NCBI GenBank assembly: GCA_036346275.1
Contig: CM070727.1
Coordinates: 9,477,760-9,541,759 of the forward strand
DNA length: 64,000 nucleotides
DNA from: Otatea glauca
Lineage: Eukaryota > Streptophyta > Magnoliopsida > Poales > Poaceae
Reading direction: 5' to 3'
Shown: positions 57,235-64,000 of the stretch, in pieces
How positions within the stretch are numbered: the stretch's first letter is position 1
Layout: the number at the start of each line of letters is the position of its first letter
The notes under the pieces: model-generated
Told to the model about the DNA's origin: nothing
Seen by the model: only the letters and a program-made list of their open reading frames with translations
The model's database searches: none
Position numbers and translations under genes: made by a program

Positions 57235-57410
57235 GGGTGAGCAAGACCCGACCAGATGAACAGTACCTCCGACCTGCGGAGGTCGGATGAACAGTACTCG
57301 TTGAATAGTATTCGGGTGAACAGTACCCCCCCGGCCAGACGAACAGTACGCCCGACCTGCGGAGGTCGGATGAACAGTACTCGGGGTGAATAGTGTTCGG
57401 GTGAATAGAA
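57235..57410. repeat. Short tandem repeat GACCTGCGGAGGTCGGATGA
   Basis: Two to three units of CGACCTGCGGAGGTCGGATG followed by AACAGTACTCG, interleaved with GGTGAATAGT/GGTGAACAGT variants. Each GACCT..AGGTC can form a small hairpin. Confidence 0.8.
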
Positions 57411-58879
57411 AAATCAGCACGATCTCAAAAACAGAAATCGATGTAACTTTTGATCAGATGATCCAAAAACAGTGAAAATTGGTGTGCACCTCCCAAAGGA
57501 TGTCAGGAACCTATTTCAATCAACAATCGAAGGAATTAATACCAAGGTTCCATCCTTTTCAGTTTAACAAATACAACACCAAAAACAGAGTCACGAACAC
57601 AAACTTCACCCTTAACTTGCTGGTGGGAGTTGATGGTCAGAAATCCTTGGATGACTCTCCACAAATCATAGCAAGTAAGTACACGAAGATACAACCCTTC
57701 AAACAAATAGAAACACTATCCAAAACTAGGCACGTAAATTGGTTTCTTGCAAAGCTGAATAGAAGAGGTTGTAGATTGCCTAGATGATTGGGATATGATC
57801 TATAGAAGATTCATCCAAAGCAATCTTTCATCCTTGGCAACAAGAACCGAAGCCAATCAAGACTAAAGAAGCGCAAGTCACACGTTTACGCACTTTAAGA
57901 ACACACAGACTTACTAACTTGCAACAAGAATGCAAGGATTGCCTAGATGATTGAGAGCACCAAGTCCAGAGAAGAGTTCATCAATCATGAATTTCAACAA
58001 AGACTCAATAGCATGTAGAAGGAGATGAGGCAAATCCAAATTACGTAAAGTAAATTGCAAGTAAGTAAATGCGAATTTAGATAATGAATTTAAGTGCGTA
58101 ATGTATACACGTAAGGGAAATGAAACAAGAATATAAATGAAGAACATTTCATTTACGGAAGGGAGGTTTACAAAGCCTCACAACAAAGTGGGCAAAACTC
58201 AAATGAGCGACAAAACCTCGGAACCTTGAGAGGGAGGCTGCCCTACCCTCTATTTATAGTGACACAGGATCAATTCCCACCTTTGGATGTCTGCTTCAAT
58301 CCTAAGCCAACATCCAAGAGCAGGATTTGATCCTTACACCGTCACTCTCAACAACTCTCAACTACTCACGTACACTTTCCTCACTGCTCAACCCCTACAG
58401 GAGATACCCTCTCCCCGCCTATATATAGTGAGCTTGGACCACCTACCACCCTTGGATGAGCCTCTAAACCCTAGAGCACTCTATCAAGGGTGAGATTTTA
58501 CCCACTCACACAGCTATGCATGGGCTCACCCGAAACCCAACAACACAACGGGTTTTGCACGCTTTTCAACTCACACTAACTTGACCCGCTACTCTATCTT
58601 CCTGACCGCGATCCAACAGTCCTCCTTGATCAGAGCAGCTCCAAGTTAGCATCTCATCCATTCCTTTGTCTTCTCGACTTGCAGCTACTCCCTGGCCTCA
58701 GTCATCTTTGGTGACACCTTGATCATCTGGACCTCAGCTCTCCCAGCCTAGTCCTGATCCCCTTCGCCTCACCATGACCTATCTCCAAAGTCCTGCAGCT
58801 ATCATAGACAAGGAAACCACATCACATAGCAATGTCCAACAACACATATCCATCTCAACAGACAGATATACACTACGCT

Positions 58880-59195
58880 GACCAGCAAAACCCCGACCAC
58901 ACGTGGTCTGACCACTGGTCTCCATCCCGACCACTCGAGGTCTGTTCACTGGTCTCCGACTCAATCACTCGGAGTCTCAACCACTCGGAGTCGGACGACT
59001 CAACCACTCGGGGTCGGATGACTGGTCTCCAACCAGCCAAAGCCCCGACCACTCAGGTCGGACGACCCGACATCTCGGGGTCGGACGACCCGACCACTCG
59101 GGGTCGGACGACTGGTCTCCAACCAGCCAAAGCCCCGACCACTCAGGTCGGACGACCCGACCACTCGGGGTCGGACGACTGGTCTCCAACCAGTA
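58880..59195. repeat. Hairpin minisatellite (CCGACCACTCGGGGTCGG units)
   Basis: At least ten copies of CGACCACTCGGGGTCGG or variants, each self-complementary. They are organised into a higher-order ~74-bp repeat bounded by GACTGGTCTCCAACCAGCCA. It lies in the U3-like part of the antisense solo LTR. Confidence 0.88.
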
Positions 59196-59317
59196 ACTCA
59201 AATTGCTCTAGCTCGAAAAACAATCCAAATCAAACTCAAACTTGAGCACACCTTGCTCAAATAAAGTCAAATACTCATCACAAACATGGATGGACCTCCA
59301 CATGGTCCTTCAAAGTC

Positions 59318-60478
59318 ATCATGTGTTGATGAGTTTCAGGAGGATATCCCGAAGAGAAGAGGAGGTTCAACATGTGTTGATGAACAAAACAAGACTCGAT
59401 CCTAGAGAGAAGATGATTGGTTATCATAAAAGTTCCAAGTGAATTGCTAGAGGCAAAGGTATAACTAGTTAGGGCTAAGGATGTGTTCCTAATTTTTTAC
59501 CGGTCTCAGTGGTTGGATAGGAGACCGAGTTGCTAGTTAGGTTGTCGTACTATTAAGAGGGGTTGAGTCATTTAGCTTGAGCTTCATCATGTGTTGATGA
59601 ACTCAATCCGGTTCACTCTAGTTCACTCTCTTAGTTGGATTTTGCATGATGCTCATATTTGCATGTGTTACAAATGTTGGAGCTCATGCTTGCTTCTTAT
59701 TAAATCTTAATTGATTTGGATTTTGCATTCAGCTAAGTTTTGCATGTATTGCAAAAGGAGAGAGCTCATGCAACTTGAATTTTGTGGTTGTTCTTTTCAT
59801 GGAGCTATGGATTTGCATGTGTTGCAAAAAGGGAGATAACTCATGCGATTTGGTTTAAGTGGTTTTTGAATGGAGCTAAGTTTTGCATGTGTTGCAAAAA
59901 AAGAGAGCTCATGCAACTTGATTTTAATGGTTGTTGTTTACATGGAGCTAGGTATTTGCATGTGCTGCAAAAAGAGAGCTCATGTATTGGATTTTTAGCT
60001 TGTGACTAGTAGAGTTTGCAAATGTGTTTTGCAAATTGCTAGAGATCATGTGTTGATCATCGCAAGGCTATTGCTTGTTGTTTGCAAAATGAGTTTTTGC
60101 AAAATGTTGGTTTAATTGAGTCTTATCTTGGAGCATGTGAACAGGGTTTGCAAATGTGTTTGCAAATTGACTTGATCATGAGTTGATCATCACATGGCTC
60201 GAGATTTGCTTTTAAGTGGGTTAAGTTGTTATTTGCAAATGTGTTTTGCAAATGAGCTGGAGGTTATGGGTTTCGATCCAAGAGCATGTGAATAGGGTTC
60301 ACGAATGTGTTTTGCAAATTGACTTGATCATGTGTTGATCATCACATGGCTAAGAGGATTGATCTCATAGGTTCATGGTTTATTTGTACATGTGTTTTGC
60401 AAATAAGTTGAAGTTTTAAATGTGATTCTTTGGAGTATGTGAATAGGGTTTGCAAATGTGTTTTGCAAATTGACTTGA
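59318..60478. repeat. Two adjoining degenerate tandem arrays
   Basis: 59,715-59,975: about four units of 60-70 bp containing GGAGCTA..TTTGCATGTGTTGCAAAAA and AGAGCTCATGCAACTTG. 60,010-60,478: about four units of 110-140 bp containing TTTGCAAATGTGTTTTGCAA, TTGACTTGATCATG and TGATCATCACATGGCT. The second array is cut off abruptly at 60,478, where the next element starts. 59,318-59,700 shows no gene. Confidence 0.75.
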
Positions 60479-63400
60479 TGTGGGCACCCGAAAATACGAA
60501 TCGATCCTCGCTCGTGTGTTGGACTCAGAGGTGACACCCATACTCCACTTAAGTGTATGATCACTGTCACTCAAAAGTCCCGTGCACGGAGTATTAACCA
60601 GATGGCCCTCACTCAAGTAAATATGAGCCACCTAGTTGCACTGTACACACTTACGTAACCAAAGGAGTTTCGATTCCATTATGAATAACCATACTGGGAT
60701 TGAAATCAACTCATCCAAGCATAGCACTCGTCGTTCGTCTCAGAACCTTGATATCGCCCACACTCACAGGGAGTGTGAGCAATAGCCAAAGAACGACGAC
60801 TACTCGAGTTTATGTATTAGATGGTTGATAACAATTCCAGGTACCCGGATATGTGTCTAGTACTAGTTCTCAAGGTCAACACCTAGCACCCACATATCCC
60901 GCATTCGAGATGTCTCACAACACATACACACAAGACTAAGCAGTTGGCGTAGCATAAACATAAACTAGAAACTATTACAACGACTTAATATTACATGTAG
61001 TGGCTGACCGGCCAAATATTACAAGTCCAAAAGTAAATCGTAGTGGAAATAAAATATATACCAAAAGTAGGACAGCGGTATGCCAATCCCTACACATAGG
61101 CAACCAACTTGGGAAAAAGCACAAGCTCAACTGTCAACATGATCGTCGGTCCCCGGAGTAACATATGCATCGTCGGGGCATTCTTCCAAGTCGTCGTCTA
61201 TATTATTTGGATTAAGCAACCGTGAGTACACGTATGTACTCGCAAGACTTTAGTGTATGGAAATAATGTAAATGCATAGCTAGAACAAGGATGGCAAGCT
61301 TCTACACTAGTCTCATTTTCAGCATAAGGCAGATTTTGTTTGCAAGTAAATGATTCATAAAACAGTAATGAGATTGTAAAGAGCATTGAATAAGAAGTTA
61401 AATAACAGTAAGTAGAGTTCATATGTGACATTTCACAGCCCTCCTTGGCTGCGAATAACAAGTAAAAACAGCCACCATTGGCTCCCAAGTTCATCAACCC
61501 ATTCCAACACCATTTCTAAAAGTTTTCACAAAAACAAGACTATACTTGACATTATTTTCCCAAGTTGCTCATGACCGCGAGCACGGCTAATTAATTAGAT
61601 TTTTTTAGTCTCTATAGAGAGTGTACACTTTACCCACATGACACATTCTAGCAATCATGTCAACCATGCCTCACGATATTCATCGTACCCGATTTGCTAG
61701 ACTATGACGAAACCGTTCAACTAGCTAAATCTTAGCCTTGCACCAGCGACAGTGATGTTAAACCTTTGCCATGGTCCGAAGATCCAAACCACGATGGTGT
61801 CCCATCGGGAACTCTTCCCATGGCAAGGCATACACCATTGTATTGGAATGCTTGGGCCCCAACACCTCGGTGAAGGGAGCACCTACGAGCAACACCGTTA
61901 CAGGTGTGCCCTTACTACTTCGGCCTACCAAAATGCAAGGTTAAACTTCAACTAATCTAGTGAGTTTAGGCTATCCCATACTAGCACATGTGGTTGCACC
62001 AAATCACTTAGGTGATAGCATCAAGTTCGGTCCTTAACTGACCCGGGCGAAAATCTCCCCCTATCTACGCGTGAGGCCCTTCTCACGCCCAAGTTTAAGT
62101 AATAACTCACCCGCGTCTAAACCATAAGTTTTGAGTTGGATTTTTACCAAATTACACGAAAACCATACATCAGTTCCGCACATTTAGACAAAGTTGCTCA
62201 AGCTAGTTTGAAATGTGTCCCATCATTTAAAAGTCGTTCTAGTGAGCATGTCTAAGCAAGTGCGTAAGGTATTTCGCAAGTATGACCCAAGTGACACTAA
62301 GTAATGTCTACACCAATACTAGGTTACAATGGCAGGTAATCAGATGACAAGGTAAAAGAAATGCATACAATTGAAATTAGCTACCCTCACCCACAATATA
62401 ACAAGTTTAAAATATACACGCATGCATATAGTTTGATAAAACAACAAAACTTTGTAAATATAGGATCAAAATGGTCAAAAGAGGGTGCTTGCCTGGTTGT
62501 TCTTCTTCGGGGTTGTAATCGGGATCGTAGTCGGGGTCGTTATTAATTGATTCCGAAACGGCGTCGTCTACACGTCCAATAATAAGAACCGAGACAAAAG
62601 CAAATAACATCATATCATATGGGGCAAAAAGAAATAAGATGGAAATACCAAATCAAATCCTACCAAGAAAAACATGGTGATTTTGAGTTCTCAAATTATC
62701 TCTTGCATAACAATTTCGTTAGTACTTAATGTATATAAGGCTCTTTGCTTGAATGTGTTACTTTCACTTGTTGATTACAAAAGCTATAGTTATGAGCTTT
62801 CATGAGGTTGTTTATGAATTCAAAAAGGCTATAATTATGTATCTTTGTATCTAAATCTTCGAATTCTAGATGCTAAAACTGTTTGGATTGGTAAAAGTAA
62901 AACATTAGCTTAAAGGGTCTTATATGAATAGTACTTAGCCTTAAGTGTCTTTGTATAAAAGCAATCTCTACAAGTTGGGTCTGCAATTCTAAGTTATTGG
63001 CTGCTACCGCATAATTATATGATGATTCCTGTGCCACAAGTATATTAACTAAGGGTTTCTTAAGCTCAACTATTCATATGTTGTGATGTTGGCGACCATA
63101 ATACTTAGGGTATTTGCACTAGTAGGATTCAGATGCAAAGCAAGTTTAAATATAATATTTTTCCAGAATATGGTAGTCCATATACCAAAGAGTATTTTTG
63201 GGCCGTTCTTCCCAAAATTTGCATTTAGACAAAATATTTTACGGGCTGCCGAAAAGGCTTAAGTATTTCTAAAATCTATGTGATAAATGTTCAGTTTTCA
63301 TTTTATGTTTGCGACTGCACCTTATAATATAATTTAACTATTTTTTAGGCATTAGTAGGGGATATCTTTATGAGTGTTTTAAAGTTGGTTTCATTAAATT

Positions 63401-64000
63401 TGAAGTTCACTAGCACAAGTTATTACTATTTGAACCTTGTATGGATTGAAATTGACCTAAGTCATTTGATGTAAACTATGCCAAAATCTAAATATTTTTG
63501 CATATTTGGGATCCTTATGACCTCTTAAGTGTAACCAAACTGGTTTGACCAAAATTTGAGTCCATTTGATCTATGTTTTAACTATTTGATTTTCTATGCA
63601 TGAGAGGGTTTCTACATTCAAACTTTTGGTTCAAAATGAGTTAAATCCTAAAGGTTTTTGCAAAAATGCAACATTCATGACCTCAGGAACATGCAAGAAA
63701 AATTTCATGATTTTAGGAGCTATGGTTTCCATAGGTGCTTTAGGGTACACATAAGGGACTTAGTACTAACTTTAGCTTAACTAATTTAAACTGTTATGAA
63801 CATTTAGATTTTATTGCACATTCTAGATCCTCATGTCTTAGCATAAATTTAGAAATTTGTTTCACAATTTTTGAACTTATCTAGAAAAAGTTATGAACTA
63901 ATGAAGTTAGGTCGGTTGCTAATTCAACTCCCCTTTCGTCAGGGAGACAGAGCATGGGAGATTGGCGCGGTGGTTGCCGGTGGTGAGGGAAGGCTGAAGA
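60479..64000 (-). mobile_element. Antisense LTR-like sequence of a Tekay/Del-type Gypsy element (continues past window)
   Basis: It begins TGTGGGCACCCGAAAATACG, interrupting a tandem array, so the left boundary is an insertion edge (within about 3 bp). Read on the minus strand it carries phrases seen in grass Tekay-type LTR ends (AAGTCTTGCGAGTACATACG, TACTCACGGTTGCTTAATCC, TGTTGTGAGACATCTCGAAT). No gag-pol frame is present up to the window end. The stretch 63.1-63.4 kb recurs in inverted orientation at 25.2-25.5 kb. Family assignment rests on remembered phrase similarity and needs a search; whether all of it is LTR is uncertain. Confidence 0.5.

Larger units (their letters stand above)
57050..59312 (-). 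mobile_element. Solo LTR (Copia-type), 2.26 kb, AAGTC target duplication
   Basis: Plus-strand ends TGAAAGATCG and CATGGTCCTTCA, flanked by exact AAGTC duplications (57,045-57,049 and 59,313-59,317). Near the left end CGACTAGAGGGGGGTGAATA is the complement of the typical Copia LTR 3' phrase, so the sense strand is minus. TATA-like boxes occur in the same sense (complement of CTATATATAG at about 58,421 and CTATTTATAG at about 58,249). It contains two hairpin-rich repeat regions. No internal domain. Confidence 0.9.

Noticed and set aside
58880..59195. Regular palindromic repeats resembling a CRISPR array
   Set aside because: Plant nuclear context, no unique spacers of constant length, higher-order repeats inside an LTR; it is a minisatellite.

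Overview
The window is nuclear DNA of a flowering plant, almost certainly a grass (Poaceae). The pointers are a very GC-rich carboxylesterase coding end beside AT-rich spacers, a plant SEC23 gene, and grass-type nested transposable elements: a Mutator-like element with long terminal inverted repeats, hAT and CACTA elements, a Tat-lineage Gypsy retrotransposon and Copia-like solo LTRs. Two or three cellular genes lie in about 64 kb; most of the rest is mobile-element sequence and gene debris. I cannot name the species.

Layout. 1-480: the 3' end of a class-I-type plant carboxylesterase (CXE). 500-5,200: non-coding, with a foldback MITE near 1.05-1.41 kb and a small glutaredoxin-family zinc-motif remnant at 1.8-2.0 kb. 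5,200-12,000: a gene graveyard. It holds a broken XH-domain (FDM/IDN2-type) fragment, a broken ARGONAUTE N-domain fragment, carboxylesterase fragments in both orientations split by a 15-bp-TIR insertion, and a CACTA-like element (about 9.2-11.96 kb) that carries a second, internally deleted XH-domain copy and a nested foldback MITE. 12,569-31,550 (minus): a complete 13-coding-exon SEC23 gene encoding 762 residues. Its fourth coding intron is about 10.7 kb long, because it contains a Mutator-like element on the opposite strand with a decayed MudrA transposase and a plant-mobile-domain (PMD) gene; a 986-bp hAT element sits inside one of that element's terminal repeats.

31,600-44,100: mostly non-coding, with a two-exon gene of unknown function (36,303-37,216, minus), three blocks of related degenerate repeats, a Stowaway-like MITE and a 1.7-kb solo LTR. 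44,124-55,969: a full-length Tat-type Gypsy element on the minus strand with 5-bp target duplications (ATCAG), broken gag-pol, an intron-containing accessory ORF on the opposite strand, a tandem-repeat 3' region, and a 1.36-kb solo LTR inserted into the end of its integrase. 57,050-59,312: a 2.26-kb antisense solo LTR with a hairpin-rich minisatellite. 59.7-60.48 kb: simple tandem arrays. From about 60,479 to the window end: an antisense LTR-like sequence resembling Tekay/Del Gypsy elements.

The probable functional genes are SEC23 (COPII coat), the CXE whose 5' part lies outside the window, and the two-exon unknown. The most unusual local association is the clustering of fragments of two RNA-silencing gene families (FDM/IDN2-type XH and ARGONAUTE) next to a CACTA element that carries one of them.
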